A DNA stretch of 58,952 bases from Cyclobacteriaceae bacterium (GTDB lineage: Bacteria; Bacteroidota; Bacteroidia; Cytophagales; Cyclobacteriaceae). The DNA lies in NCBI GenBank assembly GCA_024644875.1, contig JAHEGY010000013.1:1-58952 (forward strand), given 5' to 3'. The notes under the pieces were generated by a model. It was given only the letters and a program-made list of their open reading frames with translations. It ran no database searches and was not told the origin of the DNA. The first letter of the stretch is position 1; each line of letters starts with the position of its first letter. Below, in pieces: positions 28,688 through 38,922 of this stretch. A program made the translations under genes and the position numbers.

Positions 28688-29720
28688 GATACTCGTTGTA
28701 GACGATGAAGCAGATCTCGAAGTACTGATCAAACAAAAGTTTCGAAAGAAAATACGTGAACAGGCCTATGAGTTTGTGTTTGCCATCAATGGTGTGCATG
28801 CCCTGGAACAATTAGAAAGGCATAATGACGTTGGATTAGTCCTTTGTGATATCAATATGCCCGAAATGGATGGATTAACTTTATTGTCCGAATTAAACGA
28901 AAAGCACACCTTACTTAAATCCATTATAGTCTCTGCGTATGGAGACATGGATAATATTAGGACAGCCATGAATCGTGGTGCCTTTGATTTCATAACCAAG
29001 CCAGTCAATTTTGAGGACCTGGAACTTACAATGGAAAAAACCATTAAACATGTGAATCAGGTACAGGAGACTATAAAAGCTCTTAAAGAAAACAATATCC
29101 TTAAAATGTATGTGGATGAAACGGTCCTGAATTTTATGAACAGCCGGGAATTCGAATCATCACTCATGATGAATGAAACAGTGGAAGCCACGGTCGCATT
29201 TATTGATATCTGCAGCTTCAGTGCCATTAGTGAAAAAGAAGCACCGGACAATGTGGTAAAACTGCTTAATAGTTACTTTGATGTCATGGTGAAGGAGATT
29301 CTTGCTCACGATGGTTATATTGATAAATTCATCGGTGATGCAATCATGGCTGTTTTTCGTGGCGACTACCACCTGGACCGGGCCATTGATGCATGTCTCG
29401 CTACAAGGAAAATGATCAATGATCTACCTAACATTTCTGAAGATATCACTTTTTCTCCCTGCGTTACTATAGGTGTCAATAGCGGCCAGATGATCTCCGG
29501 GAATATAGGGTCAGCAACTCTGAAGAGGCTCGATTATACGGTCATTGGAGATGAAGTCAATACAGCACAGAGGTTACAATCTGTAGCAAATGATGGACAG
29601 ATTATAATATCTGAATCTAATTATGAAAAGGTTAAGGAATCTTTCTCCTGCAAAAAAGTAGGAGAGGTAAGTCTTAAAAACAAAGCAAATACAACGGTTA
29701 TATATGAGGTGCTGGACTAA
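28680..29720 (+). CDS. Response regulator with class III adenylate/guanylate cyclase output
   Basis: A 346-residue protein: receiver domain (1-120; Asp57 in [13 protein letters not shown], lysine in [11 protein letters not shown]), a helical linker (120-165) and a class III nucleotidyl cyclase domain (about 168-346). The two metal-binding aspartates are present, Asp176 in [10 protein letters not shown] and Asp220 in [10 protein letters not shown], as is the [15 protein letters not shown] segment. It should make cAMP or cGMP in response to phosphorylation; substrate specificity cannot be fixed by eye. The start overlaps the receiver gene by 8 bases. This is the only clear output of the kinase island. 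Confidence 0.94.
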   Translation: MVKILVVDDEADLEVLIKQKFRKKIREQAYEFVFAINGVHALEQLERHNDVGLVLCDINMPEMDGLTLLSELNEKHTLLKSIIVSAYGDMDNIRTAMNRGAFDFITKPVNFEDLELTMEKTIKHVNQVQETIKALKENNILKMYVDETVLNFMNSREFESSLMMNETVEATVAFIDICSFSAISEKEAPDNVVKLLNSYFDVMVKEILAHDGYIDKFIGDAIMAVFRGDYHLDRAIDACLATRKMINDLPNISEDITFSPCVTIGVNSGQMISGNIGSATLKRLDYTVIGDEVNTAQRLQSVANDGQIIISESNYEKVKESFSCKKVGEVSLKNKANTTVIYEVLD

Positions 29721-29835
29721 GGACAGCCCTCAAGCATCTATTTACTGGATTGCTGTAACTTTTAACATCTCTTAACAGTCTTCCCTATAATTTTAGTGGT
29801 CGTTTTTATAAATTAGCTTATAATCACAAATTTCT

Positions 29836-32280
29836 ATGCTAAGAAATTACCTCAAAATAACCCTGCGTAATATTTTTAAGTACCGAGTTTTTTCATTTAT
29901 AAACATATTCGGATTGGCCCTGGCTATTGCATGCAGCATTATCGTAATATTTTATGTCAGAAATGAAATTACTTACGACACGTTTCACGAAAAAGCCGAC
30001 AGGGTGTACCGGCCCTTTACTAAATTCAAAATGGGGGCCAGGGAAGGAACCGGAGTTCATACTCCATTCATCATGGGAAAACAACTCAAGGAAAACTACC
30101 CGGAAATTGAAAGTTATTCAATACTGACATCCTTTTTCAACCAGGTTTATAAAGGAGAAAACTCATTTCCAGAGGAAATTCATATAGCAGGCGAAGAGTT
30201 TTTCAATATATTTTCCTTTCCGGTTCTTCATGGAGAAACAATTAATGTGCTCAATGATCCCAGTTCCATAATTCTTACGGAGGAGATGGCGGAAAAATAT
30301 TTCGGCAAATCTGATGCGGTAAATGAACTTCTGGTCATAGAGGTAAGTGGTGAGCAGAAAAATTTTACTATTAAGGCTGTATTGCAAAACATTCCTTCAA
30401 ATTCAAGTCTCCAGTTTAATTTCCTGATCTCGGATCTTCATACCAAAGATATTTTTCCGGCACCCATGCTGACCTCCTGGAATATGATTACCGGGGAGAC
30501 TTATGTGTTGCTTCATGAAAACGTAGATAAAGCTGAACTGGAGCCAAAATTTTCCAGCCTTGTGGAGCAAGTCATGGGAGATGATCTGGATGGAGCTGAG
30601 TTTGCCATCTTTTTACAACCCCTGACGGATATTCATCTTAATACAGACATGCCTGAAGGAAATGTGCCCGTTAGTGATCCAAAATACACCATTATTCTTG
30701 CTGGGATATCCATTCTTATTGTGTTGCTGGCTTGTATAAATTTTGTGACGTTATCTCTTGGCAGGTCTTTTAGCCGGGCAAAGGAAATTGGAATTAGAAA
30801 ATCAACTGGAGCAAACCGAAAACAAATCATCATACAATTTCTTGGGGAATCTTTGTTAATGTCAATTTTAGCCCTGTTTATCGGTCTTATTATTGCCTAT
30901 ATCATACTTCCCTGGTTTAATGAACTGGCAGACCTGAATCTGAAATTTATACTCGATTTAGGGAATATTCTTTTAATTACGGGGATTACCTTACTTACAG
31001 GTCTGCTGGCAGGTATATATCCGGCCTTGATCGTATCGGGATTCAAACCTTTGGATATAATAAAAAGTGACGTAAGGCTTGGAAAAGGGAATAACACCAT
31101 GGGATCAGTCCTGGTAACCGGGCAATTTGCTTTAACAGTATTTATGATTGCCTGTACAGTAATTATGAAGGATCAGCTGAGCTATTTACAAAATAAGAAT
31201 CTTGGATTTGAAAAGGATCATGTGGTTGTGGTGCCTGTACGGGTAGGAGAGGCAAAAGGATTGCGGGATGTTGTAAAACGTGGCATGGAAAGGGCGGCCA
31301 TACTTGATAATGCATTGATGAATAAACCTGGAATTCTTGCGACCGGAATTGCTTCACATACCTTTGAACCGGGTGGGTGGACACACATAGGCTACCAGAA
31401 AAATGATGAAGAAACCAACTGGTTCTATTATAATACCATAAACCCTGGATTCATTCCTGCCATGAAGATGGAGATTATACAGGGAAGGAATTTTGAAAAG
31501 GAGAACCAGGCGGACCTTAAACGTTCTATAATTGTAAATGAAGCATTTGTAAAGGAATATGATCTGGAAAATCCCATAGGAGACAGGATCCCGTATGAAG
31601 AATTTATGGATCATGAAATCATAGGGGTAGTAAAAGATTTTCATATAGCCTCACTGCATGCCAGAATTGAACCACTTATCATGGCAATGAATGTAGAAAT
31701 AGGTTTTTCCGGAGCTCATAATGTCAATATCAGCAGTTCTGAAATTCCCAAGCTTTTTGTCCGGCTTGAAGGGGGAAAGATTCAGGAAGGAATTGAATTG
31801 GTAAGAGCTGAATGGGAAAAAACCTTTCCGGGTGAACCATTTGATTACAGTTTTGTAGAAGACAACCTCAAAGAACAATATGAAAGGGAACAAAACCTGT
31901 CAAAAATAGTAACCACTTCTTCTATCCTGGCAATAATTATCGGTTGCCTGGGTTTGTTTGGATTATCCACTTTGTCATTAGCAGGCAAGCTTAAAGAGAT
32001 CTCAATTCGTAAAGTATTTGGCGCCTCAAAAACCAGTATCTATTTAATTCTTTCTAAGCGATTTATAATACTTCTTTCCGTAGCAATTATTGTTTCATTC
32101 CCGGCTACGATTAGCGTTATGAATAATTGGTTAACAGAGTTTGAATACAGGATAAATGTTGGCGCTGGTTCTCTGATCATAGCAGCCCTGATAAGCCTTG
32201 CAGTCCTTCTGGCCTCCATCAGCTACCAGGGATTATCTGCTATAAGAACAAATCCAGCTGATACCCTACGAAATGAATGA
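29836..32280 (+). CDS. FtsX/MacB-type ABC transporter permease
   Basis: An 814-residue inner-membrane protein in the Bacteroidota layout of two MacB-PCD plus FtsX units. It opens with MLRNYLKITLRNIFKYRVFS then FINIFGLALAIACSIIVIFY (first membrane segment), followed by a periplasmic MacB-like domain. FtsX segments lie at about 285-410 (ILIVLLACINFVTLSLGRSF, REIGIRKSTGA-like AKEIGIRKSTGANRKQI) and 690-810 (EISIRKVFGASKTSIY). A further anchor is near residue 430. No ATPase gene is adjacent. It may export a lipoprotein, peptide or stress signal; 115 bp separate it from the signalling island. Confidence 0.93.
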   Translation: MLRNYLKITLRNIFKYRVFSFINIFGLALAIACSIIVIFYVRNEITYDTFHEKADRVYRPFTKFKMGAREGTGVHTPFIMGKQLKENYPEIESYSILTSFFNQVYKGENSFPEEIHIAGEEFFNIFSFPVLHGETINVLNDPSSIILTEEMAEKYFGKSDAVNELLVIEVSGEQKNFTIKAVLQNIPSNSSLQFNFLISDLHTKDIFPAPMLTSWNMITGETYVLLHENVDKAELEPKFSSLVEQVMGDDLDGAEFAIFLQPLTDIHLNTDMPEGNVPVSDPKYTIILAGISILIVLLACINFVTLSLGRSFSRAKEIGIRKSTGANRKQIIIQFLGESLLMSILALFIGLIIAYIILPWFNELADLNLKFILDLGNILLITGITLLTGLLAGIYPALIVSGFKPLDIIKSDVRLGKGNNTMGSVLVTGQFALTVFMIACTVIMKDQLSYLQNKNLGFEKDHVVVVPVRVGEAKGLRDVVKRGMERAAILDNALMNKPGILATGIASHTFEPGGWTHIGYQKNDEETNWFYYNTINPGFIPAMKMEIIQGRNFEKENQADLKRSIIVNEAFVKEYDLENPIGDRIPYEEFMDHEIIGVVKDFHIASLHARIEPLIMAMNVEIGFSGAHNVNISSSEIPKLFVRLEGGKIQEGIELVRAEWEKTFPGEPFDYSFVEDNLKEQYEREQNLSKIVTTSSILAIIIGCLGLFGLSTLSLAGKLKEISIRKVFGASKTSIYLILSKRFIILLSVAIIVSFPATISVMNNWLTEFEYRINVGAGSLIIAALISLAVLLASISYQGLSAIRTNPADTLRNE

Positions 32281-32436
32281 TTATTAAGCGGAGGAATTTA
32301 ATCATGTAGATATCCTATAAATCAATTTTAGTCGAAGATTAATAATACTGCCGCATTATAGTATTCTCTTAAAGCTTTGCATTAATTAAGCAATTGAATT
32401 ATTTTCATTGCAATAGTAATCAACCATTTTTTAATT

Positions 32437-34947
32437 ATGCTTTTCAAAAAAAGAGCCAGATTACTTTTTTTTCCATTAATAACTATGGTTATAATTCTAC
32501 TCCCTTCCTGTAAAGAAGGGTTACACACAAATAACCTGCAATTTTATCCGGTGGACGCCATGTATGCCTACAATATTCATGATGTTTTGTTCGATGACAA
32601 TTGGAAGTTTTATAAAGGAAAGGTAGAGGGAGCCGAAGATCCTTCCTTTGACGATTCCGCATGGCGGGTACTAGACATACCTCACGACTGGAGCATCGAA
32701 GACCTGAATTTAAATTCTGAAAAATACAGCGACATAGTCCCGAAGCCAGTCGGGCCCTTTTCTCCGGACAGCCCTGGTGACATTTCCACCGGATATGTTC
32801 TGGGTGGTGAAGGATGGTACAGAAAGCACTTCAGGCTGAAACCATCAGATATAGGGAAGATTGTAAAGATAACTTTTGATGGAGTTTATATGAATGCAGA
32901 TTTCTGGATAAACGGACAGTATTTGGGCAACCACCCTTACGGTTATACGGCTTTCACATATGATATTACTCCTTTTCTCAAGATGGATGGAAGTGAGAAT
33001 ATATTGGCTGTAAAGGTTCTGAATGAAGGAAGGAACAGCCGGTGGTATAGTGGCTCTGGAATTTACCGCCATACCTGGCTAAGCATTACCGATCCCTTAC
33101 ACCTAGATCGATGGGGTATATTTGTCACTACGCCGGAGATAAGTGAATCAAATGCAATAATTAATATTGAAGCATCCATTATCAATTATTATGACCACGC
33201 ATTGGATTTTGAAGTCGAAACGCAAATATTGCATCCGGATGGAAAAAGAGTAGCAAACAGCAAACAATCTAATCAGCTCAATTCGGGGATATCTGAGGTT
33301 ATATATTATGAATTATCAATCGATAATCCGTACTTATGGTCAATAGAGAATCCTAATCTATACCTTGCTGAGCTTAGCCTTTTAATCGATGGGAAAGTTG
33401 TTGATAACCTGTCTACAACCTTCGGTATTCGCTCGATTGAATTTTCTGTTGAAAACGGTTTTCTATTAAATGGGAAGCCTGTTCTGATTAAAGGAGGAAA
33501 TATGCACCACGATAACGGTCCACTCGGTGCTGCAGCAATTGACCGGGCAGAATACAGAAGAGTTGAATTAATGAAATCCTTTGGCTACAATGCCATCAGG
33601 ACAAGCCATAATCCCCCATCGAGACAATTCCTTGATGCCTGTGATAAGTTAGGTGTCCTGGTCATGGATGAATCCTTCGATCAATGGCAATTGCCAAAAA
33701 ACGAAAACGATTATAATCTGTATTATGATGATTGGTGGGAAAGGGATATCGAATCCATGGTACTCAGAGATCGAAATCACCCTTCAATATTTATATGGAG
33801 CATTGGTAATGAAATTAAAGAGAGAGCTGATTCATCTGGCTTGCAATTAACGAAAGTATTAAAAAACAAGGTCAATTCATTAGATCCGACCCGGCCGGTT
33901 ACTGCTGCCATTTGTGGTTTCTGGGAATTCCCAGGGCGACCCTGGGAGGACACCGAACCTGCATTTGAATTGTTCGATGTACAGGGTTATAATTACAAAT
34001 GGGATCGATATGAATCAGATCATCAAATTTTTCCTGACCGTATTGTCCTTGGGACTGAGTCAATTGCCGGAGATGTATTTGAAAACTGGCAGCTGGTCGA
34101 AAAATATCCATGGGTGACCGGGGATTTCCTGTGGACCAGCATGGATTATCTTGGTGAAGCTGGAATAGGAAATGCCTTGCTGGATAATGAAAAGAAGGAA
34201 TGGCCATGGTTTAACGCCTATTGTGGAGACATAGATCTATGTGGATTTAAAAAGCCACAGTCCTACTACAGGGATGTGGTTTGGGGAATCAGTGAACTGG
34301 AAATAGCTGTACATGAACCAGTTCCAGATGGAAGAAAAGAAATTGTGAGTTTCTGGGGCTGGCCTGATGAATCCCAAAGCTGGAACTGGGAAGGCCATGA
34401 AGGCGAAAAAATGTCTGTTTCAATTTACACAGTCTGTGACTCTGTAATCATGGAATTAAATGGGAATAAGATATCAAAGGTTGATTTACAAGATTCGACA
34501 AGGTTAAGATCCAATATAAACCTGGAATATCAACCGGGGGAACTGAAGGCTAATGGATATAAGAATGGAAAGCTCATTGCATCAAGATCACTGAAAACAA
34601 CAGGTAAACCTCATTCGGTTAAATTATCCGCAGATAGAATGGAAATAAAAGCTGATAGAAATGACCTCGCCTATATTACAGTAGAGATAATTGATGAGTC
34701 TGGTTTGCGGATCCCTGATGCAAATCTGCCTGTTAAGTTCCAGATTTCTCGTAATGGGAAATTAGCTGGAGTAGGAAATGGCAATCCAAGGGATATAAAA
34801 AGCTTTCGGCAACCAGAATGCAGTACTTTTAAGGGTAGATGTTTGTTAATTGTAGCTCCGGATAATACAGAAAATGGAGAGATCATAGTAATCGCAAAAT
34901 CGAATGACCTGGCCGATGGAGAGATTTCAATCCAAGTTCAAAAATGA
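32437..34947 (+). CDS. GH2 beta-galactosidase-type lipoprotein
   Basis: An 836-residue glycosidase. The signal ends in a lipobox (ILLPSC, Cys about 25), so it is a lipoprotein. Domain order is GH2 sugar-binding (about 45-215), immunoglobulin-like (220-330), TIM barrel (335-610), then C-terminal Ig-like and DUF4982-type domains. IFIWSIGNEIKE carries the acid/base Glu459 and IVLGTESIAGDVF the likely nucleophile Glu541; NAIRTSHNPPSRQFLDACD is the usual GH2 block. It removes terminal beta-galactose or a related sugar; substrate specificity within GH2 is uncertain. It precedes a GH13 lipoprotein by 34 bp, so they probably form one unit. Confidence 0.94.
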   Translation: MLFKKRARLLFFPLITMVIILLPSCKEGLHTNNLQFYPVDAMYAYNIHDVLFDDNWKFYKGKVEGAEDPSFDDSAWRVLDIPHDWSIEDLNLNSEKYSDIVPKPVGPFSPDSPGDISTGYVLGGEGWYRKHFRLKPSDIGKIVKITFDGVYMNADFWINGQYLGNHPYGYTAFTYDITPFLKMDGSENILAVKVLNEGRNSRWYSGSGIYRHTWLSITDPLHLDRWGIFVTTPEISESNAIINIEASIINYYDHALDFEVETQILHPDGKRVANSKQSNQLNSGISEVIYYELSIDNPYLWSIENPNLYLAELSLLIDGKVVDNLSTTFGIRSIEFSVENGFLLNGKPVLIKGGNMHHDNGPLGAAAIDRAEYRRVELMKSFGYNAIRTSHNPPSRQFLDACDKLGVLVMDESFDQWQLPKNENDYNLYYDDWWERDIESMVLRDRNHPSIFIWSIGNEIKERADSSGLQLTKVLKNKVNSLDPTRPVTAAICGFWEFPGRPWEDTEPAFELFDVQGYNYKWDRYESDHQIFPDRIVLGTESIAGDVFENWQLVEKYPWVTGDFLWTSMDYLGEAGIGNALLDNEKKEWPWFNAYCGDIDLCGFKKPQSYYRDVVWGISELEIAVHEPVPDGRKEIVSFWGWPDESQSWNWEGHEGEKMSVSIYTVCDSVIMELNGNKISKVDLQDSTRLRSNINLEYQPGELKANGYKNGKLIASRSLKTTGKPHSVKLSADRMEIKADRNDLAYITVEIIDESGLRIPDANLPVKFQISRNGKLAGVGNGNPRDIKSFRQPECSTFKGRCLLIVAPDNTENGEIIVIAKSNDLADGEISIQVQK

Positions 34948-34981
34948 AAATTATAGTAAAGAGAAGTATTACTTATCCATC

Positions 34982-36652
34982 ATGAGACAGTTTTTCATAA
35001 TTGCATTGTTTCTAACATTATCCTGTACTTCAAATAAGCAGGTTGATGAGAATTCCGAAAAAGAAAACATAGATTCAAGATTTCTATGGGAAAACGCCAC
35101 GGTCTATTTTATGCTGACCGATAGGTTTTATAATGGAGATCCATCCAATGATAAGCCCCTGGGTCGCAAACAGGATGGCGGGCCCTTGAGAAGCTTCATG
35201 GGAGGTGATCTGAAGGGTATCACCATGAAAATTGAGGAAGGATATTTCAGAGATCTTGGGGTCAATGTATTATGGATTACACCACCCATTGAACAAATTC
35301 ATGGCTTTACTGATGAAGGATGGGGAAAAACCTATGCATATCATGGTTATTGGGCCAGGGATTGGACGAATATAGATCCCAATTATGGTACTATGATGGA
35401 TCTTAAGGAACTGGTAAAAACTGCTCATAAAAATGGAATACGGATCCTTTTGGATGTTGTATTGAATCATACCGGACCGGTTACTTTAGCAGATAGTCAG
35501 TGGCCGGATGATTGGGTACGGATTGAGCCGGTTTGCACACATGATAGCTATGAGCATGCTGTACCTTGTGCGTTGGTTCCAAATCTACCGGATATCAAAA
35601 CAGAGTCAACCAACGAGGTTGATATACCAACATTTTTAAAGGAAAAATGGAACGAGGAAGGACGATTAGATCAAGAAATTAAAGAATTGGAGGCTTTTTT
35701 TAGTCGGACAGGATATTCCAAATTGCCAAAGTATTATATCATTAAATGGCTGATTGATTATGTTCGTGAAATGGGTATTGATGGATTCAGGGTGGATACA
35801 GCAAAGCATTTAGAAGCCTATATCTGGGGAGAATTGTATAAGGAAGCGGTACTGGCATTAAATGATTGGCGATCCGAAAATCCGGAGGACAAACTAGACG
35901 ATCTTGATTTCTACATGGTGGGTGAAGTGTATGGATACGGTATTCAGGGAGAGTTTTATTATGATTACGGAGATTCTACAGTTAATTTCTTCAATCATGA
36001 TTTTAAAGCCCTGATCAACTTTTCATTTAAAGCTGATGCTGCCAGAGATCCCGAGGATATTTTCAGTGAATATTCACAAATTCTGAATGGTTCACTGGCA
36101 GATTATAGTGTAGTGAATTATGTCTCCTCGCATGACGACGGAGGTCCATTTGACCTTAACCGCGAAAGGGTATTCGAATCCGCGACCAAATTGATGCTGG
36201 CTCCCGGTGCTGTTCAGATTTATTATGGGGATGAATTGGCGCGAACACTGACGGCAGAAGGCACGAAAGGAGACGCACACCTTAGGTCTTTTATGAACTG
36301 GGAAGATCTCGAAACCAATGCAGAAAAAAATGGGTACAAAATACCCGATGTGCTTGATCACTGGCAGAAACTCGGACGATTCAGGAATGAACATCTAGCA
36401 GTAGGTGCAGGGGTGCATGAAATGATAAGTAATGATCCCTATATATTTTCCCGTAGGATAAACAGGTACGGGATAAAGGATCAGGTATTAGTCTGTATGG
36501 GTAATCCTGGACAACCGCTAACTGTGAAGGATATGTTTGAGGATGGATCCATACTCAAGGATTATTATTCCAATAAGACATATAAAGTAGAAAATGGTGA
36601 AATTGAACTTCCTTTAAACCAGAACTTGTACTTATTAGGCAAACCCTTATAG
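34982..36652 (+). CDS. GH13 alpha-amylase-family lipoprotein
   Basis: An alpha-amylase-family enzyme of 556 residues from the chosen ATG. The open frame extends back to 34904 inside the GH2 gene, but MRQFFIIALFLTLSC at 34982 is a proper lipoprotein signal, so that start is preferred. The four GH13 regions are present: ILLDVVLNHTGP, GIDGFRVDTAKH (nucleophile Asp272), YMVGEVYGYG (acid/base Glu315) and NYVSSHDDGG. It should cleave alpha-1,4-glucans at the outer surface or in the periplasm. Cotranscribed with GH2 upstream and probably with the thioredoxin-like lipoprotein 10 bp downstream. Confidence 0.93.
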   Translation: MRQFFIIALFLTLSCTSNKQVDENSEKENIDSRFLWENATVYFMLTDRFYNGDPSNDKPLGRKQDGGPLRSFMGGDLKGITMKIEEGYFRDLGVNVLWITPPIEQIHGFTDEGWGKTYAYHGYWARDWTNIDPNYGTMMDLKELVKTAHKNGIRILLDVVLNHTGPVTLADSQWPDDWVRIEPVCTHDSYEHAVPCALVPNLPDIKTESTNEVDIPTFLKEKWNEEGRLDQEIKELEAFFSRTGYSKLPKYYIIKWLIDYVREMGIDGFRVDTAKHLEAYIWGELYKEAVLALNDWRSENPEDKLDDLDFYMVGEVYGYGIQGEFYYDYGDSTVNFFNHDFKALINFSFKADAARDPEDIFSEYSQILNGSLADYSVVNYVSSHDDGGPFDLNRERVFESATKLMLAPGAVQIYYGDELARTLTAEGTKGDAHLRSFMNWEDLETNAEKNGYKIPDVLDHWQKLGRFRNEHLAVGAGVHEMISNDPYIFSRRINRYGIKDQVLVCMGNPGQPLTVKDMFEDGSILKDYYSNKTYKVENGEIELPLNQNLYLLGKPL

Positions 36653-36662
36653 ATAACAAGGC

Positions 36663-37058
36663 ATGAATTCATTAAAGTATCTTTTTTATATTATTGGCTT
36701 GTTCCTGTTAACCACATGTTCTGAGAACAAAGGTGATAAGCAAGGGTCCGAAATTACCTCTGGTGAGATTGAAAAAATATCAAAATCCAGGGGGTCACAG
36801 AAGAACATCATTGTCTATGGCAGTATGGAATGTAACCACTGCCATGAATTCCGGAGAAAGCTGGAATCTAAAGGCATATCCTATGAATTCAGGGATGTGG
36901 ATGAGAATGATGCATATTTTGTCGAGCTTCAGAACCTGATACGGTCCATTAACTACAAAGGATATGTGAGTTACCCTGTAATTAAAATAGATGGGGAAGT
37001 TTTCGTAAATCCTGATTTTAGTTATGTGGAAAACAAAATGTACTCAGATCCAGGATAG
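36663..37058 (+). CDS. Thioredoxin/glutaredoxin-fold lipoprotein
   Basis: A 131-residue protein. The lipobox LLTTC puts the lipidated Cys at about residue 19. After a polar linker comes a glutaredoxin-like fold: NIIVYGSMECNHCHEFRRKL with a CNHC active site (Cys57, Cys60), SYEFRDVDENDAYF, and YVSYPVIKIDGEVFVNPD with the cis-Pro loop. It is probably a periplasmic thiol reductase or isomerase. 10 bp after the GH13 stop, likely same operon, though a functional link is unclear. Confidence 0.88.
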   Translation: MNSLKYLFYIIGLFLLTTCSENKGDKQGSEITSGEIEKISKSRGSQKNIIVYGSMECNHCHEFRRKLESKGISYEFRDVDENDAYFVELQNLIRSINYKGYVSYPVIKIDGEVFVNPDFSYVENKMYSDPG

Positions 37059-37115
37059 TAGGGATTGATCCTATGCACAATGCCAAAAGGATTTTACAAA
37101 AATAGATGCTGAGGA

Positions 37116-38087
37116 TCAGTTAAAATAATAGGTAATGGTAAAGGCTAATCCCATAGTATTGAAATTTCCATGGTCCTCGGAAATTGGCACTCTTGTATAC
37201 GACGTATGTAATCCAAGTACAAAATCATCCGTCCCCGTATATGCAAATTTAAAAGTAAGGTTATTTGACAGTCCGCTCTCCTTGAATACCTGTTCAGGTC
37301 TGGAACTTAAAATATACGCAAGGGAAAAACCTATTGGCACATTGTGTTTATTATATAAATTTAAATCGATGCCAGCTCCAAATGAAAAATAGTAAGCAGC
37401 CTTACTTCTTTCAAGAGATTCACCAATTGAATTCAAATAATGTATCTTTAGCCCCAAAAGCTCACTCATCCCATAGGCAAACTGAAAACCTAAATTCCCG
37501 TTTAACGCAGGTGTATTGGTAACAAGACTTGGGTAAGGCTGATTGTTGATAATATCCTCGATGAATTTACTAACGGATAAGAATGTTCCATTATAATTAC
37601 TGATTCCCACTGCAGTCGATAATTTGACTTTCTCACTTTCAAGGAGCCTGATTTTCCATCCAATATTAAATGAATTTATGGAGCTGAATCCTTCGGCAAG
37701 TATAGAGCCTACATTTGTGCCAATCCTTGCGGCTAAACTGTATTTAATAAATAGCGCGACCCAGTCCTGAATTTTCTGTTGATATTTGAGTGAAACAGTC
37801 ACAAATATTAGTTGTCCGCTGACTCCATAAATGTTATTCTCATCAACATCAAAAATAGGATATTTGTATTCACCAGTTGATCCGAATCCCACCCCCAAAT
37901 CAAAGGTTGAATTCATAAAGGGATCTTCGATGTAGGTGTTTGGAATAAATACATGACCATTTAATTCAGGGATTTTATTCTTCTCTTCTTGTGCGTAGCT
38001 TACCGAACAGATAAAAAAAAGTATAAAGCAGATACAGGATAGTAATTTATGATGCCTGTTTGATTTTATATGATTTATTAAATTCAT
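37116..38087 (-). CDS. Outer-membrane beta-barrel protein of unknown function
   Basis: A protein of about 323 residues with a signal peptide ending VSYAQEEKN and a mature part of alternating amphipathic strands with many aromatic-ended segments (for example FVTVSLKYQQKIQDWVAL, LGLKIHYLNSIGESL and a last strand TMGLAFTITYYFN ending in Asn). This is the usual layout of OmpA-like or porin-type barrels. The frame extends to 38138, but the ATG at 38087 begins a convincing signal peptide and avoids overlapping the upstream gene, leaving a 4-bp gap. Function unknown; cotranscribed with the next barrel gene. Confidence 0.8.
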   Translation of the reverse strand: MNLINHIKSNRHHKLLSCICFILFFICSVSYAQEEKNKIPELNGHVFIPNTYIEDPFMNSTFDLGVGFGSTGEYKYPIFDVDENNIYGVSGQLIFVTVSLKYQQKIQDWVALFIKYSLAARIGTNVGSILAEGFSSINSFNIGWKIRLLESEKVKLSTAVGISNYNGTFLSVSKFIEDIINNQPYPSLVTNTPALNGNLGFQFAYGMSELLGLKIHYLNSIGESLERSKAAYYFSFGAGIDLNLYNKHNVPIGFSLAYILSSRPEQVFKESGLSNNLTFKFAYTGTDDFVLGLHTSYTRVPISEDHGNFNTMGLAFTITYYFN

Positions 38088-38091
38088 TGTA

Positions 38092-38739
38092 CTAGTTACT
38101 ATTTCTTTTTGAAATTGGAATTTGAAATCCTGTGACAATTTTTACTCCACTAAGTTTTACGCGAGGCATGTAGTCATCTTCTGCCGGATCAGTCTTGGTC
38201 ATATTCACCAATCCCTGTGCATATCTTAATTCAAAATACAGTCCGGATCTCTTCATCGGAATTTTATATCCTATTCCAAATACAGCAGAAATATTCCACT
38301 TATTCAACTCTTTTGTGATGTCGATCTCTTCGAAGTCATTTGCAGCTTTTAATGATAATCCATAACCAAACTCAAGTCCACTTGAAAAATACAGTCTCTT
38401 TGATTTTGATTGGATTTTTACAAATACATCGAGGATCATGTAATCGACACGGATAGAGACACTATCTTTCCATTCATTTCTTATGGTGTCCGGCACCTGG
38501 ATCTTGCTGCCGGTGCTTAAGTATCCGGGTTGAAAACTCAGGGAAACCAAATCATTTATAGGAGCATCAATACTTAATCCTATGATAAATCCCGTAGTCG
38601 GCTTGTATTTAGTGTTCGGATACTTGTCTCCTGCTAGTAGGGCATTATCAAGCCCGGCTAAAATCCCCAGCTCAACTTGTGCAGAGGCAACAAGATGGAT
38701 AACTAATAATGGAATAAGAAGAATAAGGTTTTTTTTCAT
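38092..38739 (-). CDS. Outer-membrane beta-barrel protein (PorT-like)
   Basis: A protein of about 215 residues. The ATG at 38739 starts the signal peptide MKKNLILLIPLLVIHLVASA; a TTG start 7 codons earlier is possible. The mature part has the pattern of an eight-stranded barrel of the PorT/OmpW type seen across Bacteroidota: VELGILAGLDNALLAGD, FIIGLSIDAPINDLVSLSFQ, PGYLSTGS, LYFSSGLEFGYGLSL, WNISAVFGIGYKIPM and GVKIVTGFQIPI. First gene of a two-gene unit with the larger barrel protein. No function assigned. Confidence 0.8.
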   Translation of the reverse strand: MKKNLILLIPLLVIHLVASAQVELGILAGLDNALLAGDKYPNTKYKPTTGFIIGLSIDAPINDLVSLSFQPGYLSTGSKIQVPDTIRNEWKDSVSIRVDYMILDVFVKIQSKSKRLYFSSGLEFGYGLSLKAANDFEEIDITKELNKWNISAVFGIGYKIPMKRSGLYFELRYAQGLVNMTKTDPAEDDYMPRVKLSGVKIVTGFQIPISKRNSN

Positions 38740-38922
38740 CCTTAAAAGTTCTCTTAACAAATAGTGGATTGCATGTGTTAAAAATATATAACCTTTGATG
38801 AACGATTATCGCCATAATTGAAAATTAAGAAAAAACAATTAAAATATTAGTATAAATTTGGCCTATTCTTTTATGAATCCATATCATAATGGCAATAAGA
38901 TATGAGTTTCTTTTAGGATAGA

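Noticed and set aside
34904-34981. Upstream extension of the GH13 open frame into the GH2 gene
   Set aside because: The ATG at 34982 begins a good lipoprotein signal; the extension overlaps the GH2 stop region and would hide the signal.
38088-38138. Longer start for the larger barrel protein
   Set aside because: It would overlap the upstream barrel gene by 47 bases and bury the signal peptide; ATG 38087 is cleaner.
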